A stretch of DNA of 64,000 nucleotides from CAZEDM01 sp964511075 (GCA_964511075.1 CAZEDM010000007.1:146178-210177); one strand, 5' to 3'. Positions 1-8,805 are shown, counted from the stretch's first letter. The notes: a model not told the origin generated them from the letters alone. Numbers and translations are program-made.

Positions 1-1929
1 TATAGAATAATCTGGATCCTGCTGCAAAAGCAAAGCCACGGCACCTGTAACAAAAGGAGCAGAAGCACTTGTACCCTGTCCATTGGTGTGTTTACCATCT
101 CTCTCTTTCCAGTAATTTTGTTCACTTGCATCTTTTGAAAGAGACGAAGCAACCCAGGCACCTGGAGCATAAATCTCTGGTTTGTCTCTTCCGTCACGGG
201 TTGGCCCTGGGCTGGAGAAGAAGGAAACCTCTTCAACAGGATAGCCTGATGATACAAATAGATTATTGTACTGCGGCTGGGTATGATTGTTGACATCCAC
301 CCAGGTATTTTTTGAATTATATGAGCCTACTGTGATTATGTTATAGGCATTCCCCGGCTCTTTTATTTTACGAGAGTTCACATGGCTGGCATCATTGAAA
401 CGGACTATGCCAGTAGTAGATAACAAAAACAATACATAGGAATCCCACCAGCCAGAACCGTTTGACATCGTGATTGTCCAATTTCCAGCAGCAAGCGAAT
501 AAAGCGTCCCTTGGACTTCTACATCAGCTAAAATAATTATTATCTGATTATCAGGTGTAAATGGGAAAGGCTCCGGCCAGTTATAATCAAAATGTTCATT
601 GTGACATAGAACAAGCCCATCAGTATCAGTTTGATAATACCAACCATAGCCAGGGTCCCCAGTTCCTTCACCTGGGCCAAATGGACCATAAGTTCTACCT
701 CTGGGCGAGGTTATTGTAACTTGAAAAGACTGGCTAAAAGGATACCATATTTCATTCCAGATTATCTCATTATCCCATAAGGAAGTTGCATCAACTTCCA
801 TAGTAATTGAACCATATCCTTGTTTTCTCGCATGATTTTTGTTCCTTCTCCAAGTAGAATCATTTTGAATCACCTCAGGATTATTTGGGTCGTATCCTTC
901 GTTCCCTGCTGCAACCACAATGACTTTTCCTCTGCCTAAGTCCTGATTTGTTATACCATAAATGATTTGCTCAAAAGGGCTGGTCCCATCTCTTGGACCA
1001 TAAATAGCACCCAGACTGAGATTGGCTACCCAGGGTTTTCCTAATTCTTTTGCCTTGTTTCCGATATAAAGGATAGCGTCAGTAACTTTAGAGTTGTTAG
1101 ATAAGTCTGTATTTACTAAAATTAAATCTGCTTCTGGTGCGACTCCGACATAGGTATATTGTGGAACTCCATTTCCGGTTGCCTTTCCATTACCAGCCGC
1201 AATTCCTGCTATTTTAGTGCCATGCCCATTGGTGTCTTTTTGCCTGCATATTCCCTGGTCGATATCATTCTTTGTCCATCCTGTCCCGTAGTCATATCCA
1301 GGCGGGTGTGGTCCTACATTGTCTAGCTGGTCCCACAAATATAATACCCTAGTTTTACCTTCATCATCTTGAAAATCTTCATTGGCCAGGTCAAGTCCTG
1401 AGTCAACCATTCCAACTATTATTCCTTTACCTGTCAAACCAAATGAATTTCTGGCATTTGGCGCCCCAACCATAGGAGCTGCTACATTTAGGTCCAGCTC
1501 AACTGGTTTAGCCGCTTCAATTCTGAGAACATTGGGTAGGGCAATTATTTCAGGGAGATTTTTTAAAGGAATATCCGCAGTAACAATATTACCAATCATT
1601 GAATGAATTCTGACACCATGGGACTGCAATTCATCAATGGAACCTTCCACTTTGATAAAGACTCCAACCATCGGTTCTCCATTTCTCCAATTAAGAGATA
1701 TGGCTTTGCCAAATCTTTCAAAAGGTAAGGCTATTTCAATAAGAGAAGAATCTTGTGAAATTATTTTTGCTTTTGCAGGAGCATATAGGGAGTTGTATAT
1801 TCCGGATAATAGTGGGTCTAACTTACTTGAAATTTTTACCTGTGGAAAAGAACGAATTGAAAGGGAAAAGAAAATAAATAATCCCGTTAAAGTACAAATA
1901 AATATTTTTATAAAATAATATTTCTTCAT
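1..1929 (-). CDS. Secreted subtilisin-like serine protease (S8), C-terminus cut by window edge
   Basis: An open frame of 643 codons runs from ATG at 1929 to the window edge without a stop, so the C-terminus is missing. Residues 1-30 are a signal peptide (MKKYYFIKIF then a hydrophobic run). The catalytic triad of the subtilase family is visible: Asp176 in GMVDSGLD, His236 in TNGHGTKIAG and Ser621 in GQGTSASAPF. The oxyanion Asn lies in VVAAGNEG near residue 340. The segment between His and Ser is about 385 residues, much longer than in simple subtilisins, so a large domain is inserted in the catalytic fold. The protein probably degrades extracellular protein. The missing end may carry a sorting domain like the one at 63913. 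Family is certain; substrate is unknown. Confidence 0.93.
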   Translation of the reverse strand, partial: MKKYYFIKIFICTLTGLFIFFSLSIRSFPQVKISSKLDPLLSGIYNSLYAPAKAKIISQDSSLIEIALPFERFGKAISLNWRNGEPMVGVFIKVEGSIDELQSHGVRIHSMIGNIVTADIPLKNLPEIIALPNVLRIEAAKPVELDLNVAAPMVGAPNARNSFGLTGKGIIVGMVDSGLDLANEDFQDDEGKTRVLYLWDQLDNVGPHPPGYDYGTGWTKNDIDQGICRQKDTNGHGTKIAGIAAGNGKATGNGVPQYTYVGVAPEADLILVNTDLSNNSKVTDAILYIGNKAKELGKPWVANLSLGAIYGPRDGTSPFEQIIYGITNQDLGRGKVIVVAAGNEGYDPNNPEVIQNDSTWRRNKNHARKQGYGSITMEVDATSLWDNEIIWNEIWYPFSQSFQVTITSPRGRTYGPFGPGEGTGDPGYGWYYQTDTDGLVLCHNEHFDYNWPEPFPFTPDNQIIIILADVEVQGTLYSLAAGNWTITMSNGSGWWDSYVLFLLSTTGIVRFNDASHVNSRKIKEPGNAYNIITVGSYNSKNTWVDVNNHTQPQYNNLFVSSGYPVEEVSFFSSPGPTRDGRDKPEIYAPGAWVASSLSKDASEQNYWKERDGKHTNGQGTSASAPFVTGAVALLLQQDPDYSI

Positions 1930-1952
1930 GACTTCCCCCTATATTTTTATTC

Positions 1953-2417
1953 TTATTTGTTTTTTACTAAATCTTTATATTGTGTGCGAAAGAAAGAGGC
2001 ACTATCGGTTTTGATAATTTTACCGTCCCATTCTCCTGAACAACCCCAAGGTTCAATTGCTGCGATACAGAGCCTGAAAACAACAATTGAAGTCGAATCA
2101 TTAAAGACTTTCACATTTGAAATCTTGGTAGTGTGAAAGGTAATCTTCTGTGCCAGAATCTTATATTCACCTAAACGCACATTAGACAACCAGAATCTTC
2201 CAAGAGAATCGCTTTTTGTTCCTATTGTTTGCACTTCTTCGATATAGACTACAGTTCCAGAAAGAGGTTGCATTGTAGTTACATCAAAAACTATTCCTGC
2301 AATATTTCCAGTTTTCTTTCCTTTCTCTTGCTCCGCTTTTTTCCTGAGCGAGCCACAACTATAAAGCAACAAAAGCGAAAAAAGAATAAAGATAAACCAA
2401 ACAAAGCCTTTTTTCAT
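1953..2417 (-). CDS. Lipoprotein with carboxypeptidase-regulatory-like domain (copy 2)
   Basis: This 154-residue protein has a lipoprotein signal (lipobox LYSC, Cys near residue 21). A charged linker is followed by a small beta-sandwich of the carboxypeptidase regulatory type (GNIAGIVFDVTTMQPLSG, then TKSDSLGRFWLSNVRLGEY). Such domains are surface or periplasmic modules, often in TonB-linked or adhesin systems. It lies 19 nt downstream of a close paralogue at 2437-2928, so the two form a tandem duplication in one operon. The start region shows a small insertion relative to the paralogue. An ATG 14 nt upstream opens ATG-GGA-AAA-AGA and then hits TGA, which mirrors the paralogue's MGKR. The start at 2417 is therefore a shifted one. 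The specific function is not known. Confidence 0.8.
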   Translation of the reverse strand: MKKGFVWFIFILFSLLLLYSCGSLRKKAEQEKGKKTGNIAGIVFDVTTMQPLSGTVVYIEEVQTIGTKSDSLGRFWLSNVRLGEYKILAQKITFHTTKISNVKVFNDSTSIVVFRLCIAAIEPWGCSGEWDGKIIKTDSASFFRTQYKDLVKNK

Positions 2418-2436
2418 CTTTTTCCCATTGGATTGT

Positions 2437-2928
2437 TTACTTTAACTCACTTTTTAATAATTTCTCGTAGTTCTTAAAGAAAGAGATGCTATCGGTTTTG
2501 ATAATTTTACCATCCCAATCTCCCCAACACCACCACCATTCTGGAATTAAAGAAGGGCAGAGCTTGCTCATTACAATTGAAGTTGAATCAGCAAAAACTT
2601 CCACTTTTGAAATTTTAGTGCCACTATAGGGAATCTTCGTAGCCCAAATCGTATATTCCCCTGCAGGCACAGAAGATAACCAGAATCTTCCCAGAGTGTC
2701 GCTTTTTGTACCTATTGTTGCCACTCCCTCAACATAGACGTTAGCTCCAACAAGAGGTTGCATGGTCTGACTATCAAAAACTATCCCTGCAATATTTCCG
2801 GTTTTCTTTACCTTCTCTGACTCCGTTTTCTTCCTAAGCGAGCCACAACCAAAAAGCAACAAAAGCGAAAAAAGAACAAAGATAAACCAAATAAATCTTT
2901 TCCCCATAGTTTTCTCTTTCTTTAACAT
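2437..2928 (-). CDS. Lipoprotein with carboxypeptidase-regulatory-like domain (copy 1)
   Basis: This 163-residue lipoprotein (lipobox LFGC) carries the same one-domain carboxypeptidase-regulatory fold as its downstream neighbour (GNIAGIVFDSQTMQPLVG and TKSDTLGRFWLSSVPAGEY). The start at 2928 is fixed by a strong Shine-Dalgarno, AAGGAGGAGATCA, directly upstream. The C-terminal tail contains an unusual Trp-rich stretch (WWWCWGDWDG) followed by KIIKTDS, also kept in the paralogue as WGCSGEWDGKIIKTDS. It is the first gene of the two-gene lipoprotein unit. It lies downstream of the TPR/sigma54 activator gene and of three operator-like palindromes, so that regulator is a likely controller (inference). 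The ligand is unknown. Confidence 0.82.
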   Translation of the reverse strand: MLKKEKTMGKRFIWFIFVLFSLLLLFGCGSLRKKTESEKVKKTGNIAGIVFDSQTMQPLVGANVYVEGVATIGTKSDTLGRFWLSSVPAGEYTIWATKIPYSGTKISKVEVFADSTSIVMSKLCPSLIPEWWWCWGDWDGKIIKTDSISFFKNYEKLLKSELK

Positions 2929-3020
2929 TGATCTCCTCCTTATTCTGTAATCAAAAATTTAGATAAACCCACTTGGGAAATCAATCATTTTAATCTCTCC
3001 TCTCTTTAATTTTCTTTTCC

Positions 3021-3056
3021 CTCTGCCCGGGCACCCTTTACCCGGGCAGAGTTTTT
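3021..3056. repeat. Strong GC-rich hairpin in the lipoprotein operon leader
   Basis: CTCTGCCCGGG at 3021-3031 pairs perfectly with CCCGGGCAGAG at 3041-3051 around a 9-nt loop. A T-run follows only on the plus strand (3052-3056), so it resembles a terminator for plus-strand transcription. All neighbouring genes are on the minus strand. In the minus transcript it would be a stable leader hairpin about 90 nt ahead of the 2928 start, without a U-tract. Confidence 0.6.
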
Positions 3057-3217
3057 AAAAAACCAAGAAAAGAGTAAAAGGGGTAAAAACCTGTAAGACT
3101 TATAACAAAAAGCCTGCCCACTTCGTTTTTATCAAGCGTGAATTAATCAAGCCATTGGAAATAAAGAAGTTGAATCTGGGGAAGATGTGAGGTTATCTTT
3201 TTTCAAAAGATAAAAAA

Positions 3218-3323
3218 TCACCAAAATTGGTGAGCCGAGAATGGAGAGCTTAAGCTATCTTTTTATAGGGGAAAAGATTACAAGAATCACCAAAAATGGT
3301 GAGTCAATCACCTAATTCGGTGA
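3218..3323. promoter_or_regulatory. Three palindromic operator-like sites TCACC-N6-GGTGA
   Basis: Three copies of the same palindrome lie here: 3218-3233 (TCACCAAAATTGGTGA), 3287-3302 (TCACCAAAAATGGTGA) and 3308-3323 (TCACCTAATTCGGTGA). The last two have centres 21 bp apart, about two helical turns. The third overlaps the stop codon of the activator gene that ends at 3312. They lie 290-395 bp upstream of the lipoprotein start at 2928. That is the usual place for upstream activator sites of sigma54 enhancer-binding proteins, which bind short palindromes through a Fis-type helix-turn-helix. I see no convincing GG-N10-GC sigma54 promoter between the sites and the gene. Confidence 0.6.
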
Positions 3324-5675
3324 TTCGATATTATATTTCTTTATCTTGTTATTAAGCGTGGTCCAGGGGATTCTTAATAATTTTGCGGCTTTGACCTTTA
3401 TTCCCTTAGCTTCCCTTAATGCCTGGATTATCTGCTCTCTCTCATAATGAGCTAACTTAGAGGCTAAAGAGCTTTTGTCCATCTCTCTCACTGAATTTAT
3501 CCCTTGATTCTCCAGCTCAAACTCTTTCTCGCCCAAGGCTAAAATCCTTTTTATCTCGCTCTTAAGCTCCCTGACATTTCCTGGCCAGTCATGATTCAAA
3601 AAAGATTGAAGCACATCATCCGGAAGCTCACCCTCATCTGGGGAATATACCTTTGCGAAATGCTCAGCCAGTAGAGGGATATCATCTTTTCTTTCCCTTA
3701 AAGGGGGCAGGACAAATTTTATCACCTTCAGCCGATAATATAAATCATCCCTGAATCGCCTCGATTTTACCTCGTCTTCTAATTCCTTATTACTCGCGGC
3801 TATTATCCGGAAATTTACCTTCCTCGGAGTTGTCTCCCCCAATCGGGTTAACTCTTTGTTCTCTATCACCCCTAACAACTTCGCCTGTATTGATAAAGGC
3901 AGGTCTGCCACCTCATTCAAAAATAATGTCCCACCATCTGCCTCTTCCAGCAACCCCTTTTTATCATAAGCCGCACTGGTAAATGCTCCCTTCTTATGCC
4001 CGAATAACTCACTCTCCAGCAATGCCTCTGGAATTGCGGCGCAACTGACGCTCACAAACCTTTTATCCTTTCTTTTGCTCTCGTAATGTATGCACTTGGC
4101 TAATAAATCCTTACCTGTGCCGGTCTCCCCTTCTATCAGGATGGTCATATCTGTGTCTTTTATCTGTTTCGCCTTCTCCAGTATGTCCAACATCTCCTTG
4201 TTCTGAGTGATAATATTGGAGAATGTAAACTTTTTCTCAGGGTCAGCTGCTTCAAACTCTCCATTAAATCTTTCTATCCTTCTCTTGAACTCCAGAACCA
4301 GATTCAAATCTTTTTCTTCTTTCAACTCCCTGAATATTTTCTCCGCATCCTTCAGGGAAAAATCAGCTTGTTCATATTCCTCATTCTCATAAAACAACTG
4401 AGCCAAAGCCTTATCTATCAGTGCCAGATGATATTTGGATTCTAACTCCTTGAAGATATCCTCAGCTCGACCCAGATATTTCAACCTCTCAAAATATTCA
4501 AAAGAGTTTGATCTCCCTGCCTCTAAATAGGTTTTGGCTAACTCATATTTTGCTTTTATCTCCTCAAAAATGCTCAACCCTTTTTCGAAGTTTTCCCTGG
4601 CTTTCTCTTTTTCTCTCTTAACGGTATAAATCTGCCCTAAAATCCGATAACAAGCCGCCTCTTCAAGCCTCTCACCTAAGGAGATGCTAACCCTAAGAGC
4701 TTTCTCGCAGGAGCTTAATGCTAAATCATATTCTTTCTCAGCTACCTGCAAATCAGCCAGAAGCCGATAGGTTTGGCTGATAATTCCACTCCGAGGGGCT
4801 ATTTTTTCGCCTATCTCGATAGCTTTGGTATAGTGTTCATAAGCCGATTGATAATCCTTCTGAGCAAAAGCTAACTCGCCTGAATATTCATGATAAATCG
4901 CCAGTTCTCGAACACAGTTGTGCTTTTTAATCAGGGATAAAGATTCCTCATATGATTTTTTTGATTTTGAAAACTCCCTTTTCAAAAAATGAACATATCC
5001 CAAGGAGAGTAACCCTCTACATAGATTAAGCTCATCCTTTGCTTGCCGGTTTAGACTAATATTTAAAAGTAAATTTCTCTCTGCCTCTTTCCAATTACCT
5101 ACCATCACAAACATTTGACCTAAGTTACCATAAATGATAGCTTTTTTTCTGGGATCTTCTGCTTTATAGCAATAGCTTAGTGCATCCTGAAGATATTCTA
5201 TAGATTTAGAGTAGTTCCCTCTTACAAACTCAACTTGTGAAAGCTTATTCAAGCAGTCTACTATTCCTTTAAAATCACAAACTCTTCTGAGAACAGCTAA
5301 TGCGTCTCTTATCTCTGTTTCAGCAGATTTATGATTTCCTAAGGCTGTATAAATTAAACCTAATAGATACTGAGTCTGGGCTATCTTCAACTCATTATGC
5401 AACTCAACAAATACCGAAATTGCTCTTTGAGCCGTTTCTAATGCCTCCTCATAACTACCTAAATGCCGTAAGACTTTAGTAGCAAGATAGTAAAACTCTC
5501 CTGTTTCTTCAGAAAATAGATCAGTACAAAGAGAAAAGGAGCTCAATCTGCTTGTGCTCTGGATTTCCCTGATCTGAGCTAAGGCAGTTATGTAATCTTT
5601 TTTCTCGATTAGTTTTTCTATCTCTTCAAGTTGATGAGTTAAAACCATCTTAGGGTTCTCCAAATTGTCACTCAT
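3312..5675 (-). CDS. TPR-containing sigma54-dependent transcriptional activator
   Basis: This 787-residue regulator has about ten TPR-like helical repeats in residues 1-440, in place of a receiver, GAF or PAS sensor. An NtrC-type AAA+ domain follows (about 485-720), then a Fis-type helix-turn-helix (about 745-783). The AAA+ motifs are Walker A GETGTGKD (516-523), the sigma54-contact loop GAFTSA (563-568; usually GAFTGA), Walker B GGTLFLNE (581-588; usually ending DE) and arginine-finger region FRDDLYYRL (641-649). The C-terminus is AAKLLRIPWTTLNNKIKKY. The TPR array suggests control by a protein partner rather than phosphorylation. The 5684 gene lies 8 bp upstream in the same operon. rpoN, its expected partner, is at 14112. 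Asn at the Walker B Asp position and Ser in GAFTSA are deviations that could weaken ATP turnover or sigma54 contact. Confidence 0.88.
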   Translation of the reverse strand: MSDNLENPKMVLTHQLEEIEKLIEKKDYITALAQIREIQSTSRLSSFSLCTDLFSEETGEFYYLATKVLRHLGSYEEALETAQRAISVFVELHNELKIAQTQYLLGLIYTALGNHKSAETEIRDALAVLRRVCDFKGIVDCLNKLSQVEFVRGNYSKSIEYLQDALSYCYKAEDPRKKAIIYGNLGQMFVMVGNWKEAERNLLLNISLNRQAKDELNLCRGLLSLGYVHFLKREFSKSKKSYEESLSLIKKHNCVRELAIYHEYSGELAFAQKDYQSAYEHYTKAIEIGEKIAPRSGIISQTYRLLADLQVAEKEYDLALSSCEKALRVSISLGERLEEAACYRILGQIYTVKREKEKARENFEKGLSIFEEIKAKYELAKTYLEAGRSNSFEYFERLKYLGRAEDIFKELESKYHLALIDKALAQLFYENEEYEQADFSLKDAEKIFRELKEEKDLNLVLEFKRRIERFNGEFEAADPEKKFTFSNIITQNKEMLDILEKAKQIKDTDMTILIEGETGTGKDLLAKCIHYESKRKDKRFVSVSCAAIPEALLESELFGHKKGAFTSAAYDKKGLLEEADGGTLFLNEVADLPLSIQAKLLGVIENKELTRLGETTPRKVNFRIIAASNKELEDEVKSRRFRDDLYYRLKVIKFVLPPLRERKDDIPLLAEHFAKVYSPDEGELPDDVLQSFLNHDWPGNVRELKSEIKRILALGEKEFELENQGINSVREMDKSSLASKLAHYEREQIIQALREAKGIKVKAAKLLRIPWTTLNNKIKKYNIESPN

Positions 5676-5683
5676 CTTGTTCT

Positions 5684-5977
5684 TTAATCCCCTTTGTCAA
5701 ATTTTTTTGCTGAATCATCCACTTTAGATGAAATCTTGATAGTTGTTTTATCAATAAAGATTAAGATTGGCTGAGCATTAAGGATAAAGATAAATTTTAT
5801 TTCAGAGGGATAACTGTTTATGGTCTGTGGCGTAGCAGGTATTTTATCGCTTTCTTGCCATGGATGTTCCTCAAACCTTTGCCTCAAATAACTTTTATAA
5901 TCCACTGCCCAGGAAGAGGTGATAAAAAATAAAAGAAGAATCACTGCTAAAAGCCCTAAGATAATCTTCCTTTTCAT
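5684..5977 (-). CDS. Small exported protein of unknown function
   Basis: This 97-residue protein has a clear signal peptide (MKRKIILGLLAVILLLFF, cleavage likely after SSWA). The mature part of about 73 residues has a basic start (YKSYLRQRFEEHPW), a hydrophobic strand pair (EIKFIFILNAQPILIFID) and a charged end. The start is supported by AAGGAGCATAAA before ATG at 5977. It is the first gene of a two-gene unit with the sigma54 activator, 8 bp downstream, so it may be an accessory or signal-sensing partner (inference). I do not recognise the family. Confidence 0.65.
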   Translation of the reverse strand: MKRKIILGLLAVILLLFFITSSWAVDYKSYLRQRFEEHPWQESDKIPATPQTINSYPSEIKFIFILNAQPILIFIDKTTIKISSKVDDSAKKFDKGD

Positions 5978-6158
5978 TTTATGCTCCTTTTAAATTGTTC
6001 GAAAGATAAAGCTTTTCCAATAAAAATATAGAGGATTTCAAGAGTTTGTCAAGTGAAATCTTTTAAATTTATTTTTTTTTGAGAAATTGCAGTAGTTTGA
6101 TTTGTCGAGCTAAAATAATAGCCAATAAGTTGGGGGATTACAACGACTTTGAGTGGAG

Positions 6159-7958
6159 TTATCTTTCCACCTGGAGTATCGCCAAAAAAGCCTCCTGCGG
6201 GATTTCGACTGAGCCTACCTGCTTCATTCTCTTCTTGCCCTCTTTTTGTCTTTCCAGAAGCTTCCTTTTTCTGGTTATGTCGCCGCCGTAACATTTAGCC
6301 GTGACATTTTTCCTCTGGGGCTTGACTGTTTCGCGGGCAATGACCCGTGAGCCTATGGTTGCCTGAATTGCCACCTCGAAAAGCTGTCTGGGAATGAGTT
6401 CTCTCAGCTTCTGGGTCAGACTTCTTCCCCAGAAGTAGGCTTTATCCTGGTGAACAATGGCAGAGAGAGCATCTACCGGCTCCCCGTTGATCAAAATGTT
6501 AAGTTTGACCAGATCCGATTCCCTGAAATCAGCCCATTCATAATCCAGCGAGGCAAAGCCCCGGGTAATGGACTTAAGCTTATCGTAGAAATCGAATATG
6601 ATCTCGGACAGGGGCAGTTCAAAATGCAGGGAGACCCTGACTTTATTGATATATTCGGTGGTCTTATAAACACCCCTTCTCTCCATAACCAATTTCATTA
6701 TGTTCCCTATATACTCGGAAGGGGCAATTATCTGAACCATAACAAAAGGCTCCTCGATCTTATCGATCTTTCCGGAGGATGGTAACAAAGCCGGGTTATC
6801 CACAAAAATTTTCTTCCCGTCTGTCAGGGTGACTCTGTATTCCACGTTGGGAACCGTGGCAATGATTGGCTGTCCGTATTCCCTTCTTAACCTTTCCTGG
6901 ACTATCTCCAGGTGAAGAAGCCCCAAAAAGCCGCACCTGAACCCGAATCCCAGGGCAGTGGAGGTTTCCGGCTCGAAGATCAAAGAGGCATCGTTCATCT
7001 TCAGCTTCTCCAGTGCATCTTTAAGCTCCTGGTAATTCTCGGAATCTGCCGGATAAAAACCGGAGAAGACCATCGATTTGATATCCTTAAAACCCGGCAG
7101 GGGGGAGGAAGACGGATTATTCACCAGGGTTATGGTATCTCCTACCCTGGCATCTGTGACGTTTCTGATATTTGCTACCAGATACCCCACGTCGCCCGCT
7201 GAAAGCTTTTCTGCCGGAATCAGCTTTAATCTGAGGTGACCCACCTCGTCCACCTCATATTCCTTTTGGTTGGAAAAAAATCTTACCCTGTCTCCTTTTC
7301 TCACGCTCCCTTCTTTTATCCTTACATAGGGAATCGCTCCCCTGTATTGGTCAAAGAAAGAATCGAAGATCAAGCCTTTGAGGGGATTCTTTTTGTCTCC
7401 ATAAGGAGGTGATATTTTTTTTACTACTGCCTCCAGGACATCTTTTACACCTATACCCTTTTTGGCTGAGACTAAGATTATCTTCTCATCTTCCACTCCC
7501 AAAAGCTCCGATAGCTGTTTCCTGACCAGGTCTATCTGTGCGCCAGGCAAATCAATTTTGTTGATTATAGGGATAATGGACAGATTATTTTCCAGGGATA
7601 GGAAAAGGTTGGAGATAGTCTGCGCCTCTACCCCCTGGGATGCGTCTACTAACAGGAGTGCACCCTCACAGGCGGCTAAGGATCTGGATACCTCATAGGT
7701 GAAATCGACATGGCCCGGCGTATCGATGAGATTGAGAATATATTCATTTCCATCCTTTGCCTTATAGTTCATCCTGATGGCATGTGCCTTTATGGTAATC
7801 CCTCTTTCCCTTTCCAGGTCCATACTGTCCAGGACCTGCTCCCGCATCTGCCTGGGAGGCAAGGTCTGGGTGAGCTCCAGAAGCCTGTCAGCCAGAGTCG
7901 ATTTGCCGTGGTCTATATGGGCTATAATGGAGAAATTCCTTATATATTTTTGATCCAT
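6159..7958 (-). CDS. lepA: Elongation factor 4 (back-translocating GTPase LepA)
   Basis: LepA binds stalled ribosomes in the cytoplasm and catalyses back-translocation or initiation-related remodelling using GTP. This 599-residue protein is the usual family length. It shows the G1 motif AHIDHGKST near residues 13-21, DTPGHVDFTYEVSRSL (G3), NKIDLPGA (G4) and VSAKKG (G5). The LepA-specific C-terminus is present (FDFYDKLKSITRGFASLDYE, and MKQVGSVEIPQEAF near the end). It starts 2 bp after the stop of the IMPase-family gene, so the two are one transcription unit read from the promoter at 8777-8805. Confidence 0.98.
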   Translation of the reverse strand: MDQKYIRNFSIIAHIDHGKSTLADRLLELTQTLPPRQMREQVLDSMDLERERGITIKAHAIRMNYKAKDGNEYILNLIDTPGHVDFTYEVSRSLAACEGALLLVDASQGVEAQTISNLFLSLENNLSIIPIINKIDLPGAQIDLVRKQLSELLGVEDEKIILVSAKKGIGVKDVLEAVVKKISPPYGDKKNPLKGLIFDSFFDQYRGAIPYVRIKEGSVRKGDRVRFFSNQKEYEVDEVGHLRLKLIPAEKLSAGDVGYLVANIRNVTDARVGDTITLVNNPSSSPLPGFKDIKSMVFSGFYPADSENYQELKDALEKLKMNDASLIFEPETSTALGFGFRCGFLGLLHLEIVQERLRREYGQPIIATVPNVEYRVTLTDGKKIFVDNPALLPSSGKIDKIEEPFVMVQIIAPSEYIGNIMKLVMERRGVYKTTEYINKVRVSLHFELPLSEIIFDFYDKLKSITRGFASLDYEWADFRESDLVKLNILINGEPVDALSAIVHQDKAYFWGRSLTQKLRELIPRQLFEVAIQATIGSRVIARETVKPQRKNVTAKCYGGDITRKRKLLERQKEGKKRMKQVGSVEIPQEAFLAILQVER

Positions 7959-7960
7959 AT

Positions 7961-8752
7961 TTAAACTCTCTTCCCCATCTTCAAAACATTTATCATCTGG
8001 TTATGGATTTTACCATTTGTAGCTAAAATATTCTTCTGGTAGATACTGAATCTCTTCCCCGAAAAGTCCGTAACTTTTCCGCCTGCCTCTTTAACCATTA
8101 AAATCCCTGCGGCAGTATCCCAGGGAGAAAGCTTAAGCTCCCAGAATCCATCGAAGATCCCCTTAGCCAGATAGCATAAGTCCAAAGCCGCTGAGCCAGC
8201 CCTTCTTATAGCCTGAGACCTCAGAGCAAAATTTTTGAAATGGTCTAAGTTGTTGATTTTACTTTCCCTGATATCATAGGGAAAACCAGTTGCCAGTAAA
8301 CTTTTGGAAAGTTCTCTGGTCTTTGAGACATATATTCTTTTCCCGTTCAAAAATACTCCCTTTTTTTCCTCTGCCACAAAAAGCTCCTCCAAGACCGGAT
8401 TATAGACCACACCCAGGATAATCTCTCCTTCTTTCTCCAAAGCAATGGAAACACAGTATACGGGAAAACCGTGTGCGTAATTGGTGGTCCCGTCCAGAGG
8501 GTCGATTATCCACTTGTAATCCGATTTTGTCTCATAGCCTTTGCTCTCCTCAGTCAGGATATTATGCTGGGGGAAGTTCTTTCTGATGATTTTGATAATC
8601 GCATCCTCGGAGAGACGGTCTGCCTCTGTGACCAGATTTATCACCCCTTTATACCCAATCTTTTTGACCTTGCCCTGACATCTCTGTAAAATCCCACCGC
8701 CTTTTAAGGCAGACCCAATGGCAATTTTTTTGAAATCATTCGCCTTTTTCAA
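7961..8752 (-). CDS. suhB: Inositol-monophosphatase-family phosphatase (SuhB-like)
   Basis: The enzyme is a Mg-dependent phosphatase of the IMPase superfamily. The metal-binding motifs are present: TEES, WIIDPLDGTTNYAHGFP and SPWDTAAGILMVKEAGG. The frame is open from 8809, but two signs place the start at the TTG at 8752: a Shine-Dalgarno AGAGGAG sits five bases before it, and a promoter with -10 at 8777-8782 puts transcription start near 8770, downstream of earlier candidate starts. That gives 263 residues, normal for the family. It overlaps functionally with lepA, whose start follows by 2 bp. Substrate may be inositol-phosphate or a related sugar phosphate; SuhB-like proteins also act on rRNA transcription in some bacteria. 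Confidence 0.93.
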   Translation of the reverse strand: MKKANDFKKIAIGSALKGGGILQRCQGKVKKIGYKGVINLVTEADRLSEDAIIKIIRKNFPQHNILTEESKGYETKSDYKWIIDPLDGTTNYAHGFPVYCVSIALEKEGEIILGVVYNPVLEELFVAEEKKGVFLNGKRIYVSKTRELSKSLLATGFPYDIRESKINNLDHFKNFALRSQAIRRAGSAALDLCYLAKGIFDGFWELKLSPWDTAAGILMVKEAGGKVTDFSGKRFSIYQKNILATNGKIHNQMINVLKMGKRV

Positions 8753-8776
8753 GTTCACTCCTCTTTTTGAGCTCAT

Positions 8777-8805
8777 AATATAACTTTTGAAGAGGGTTCT
8801 TGCAA
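8777..8805 (-). promoter_or_regulatory. Sigma70-type promoter of the suhB-lepA unit
   Basis: On the minus strand TTGCAA (8800-8805) is followed after 17 bp by TATATT (8777-8782). Expected transcription start is near 8770, leaving a leader of about 18 nt with AGAGGAG before the TTG at 8752. Confidence 0.6.

Noticed and set aside
3021..3056. Rho-independent terminator for the activator gene
   Set aside because: The T-run is on the plus strand only, while all genes around it are on the minus strand.
2929..3220. Sigma54 -24/-12 promoter before the lipoprotein pair
   Set aside because: I looked for GG-N10-GC on the minus strand and found only wrongly spaced matches.
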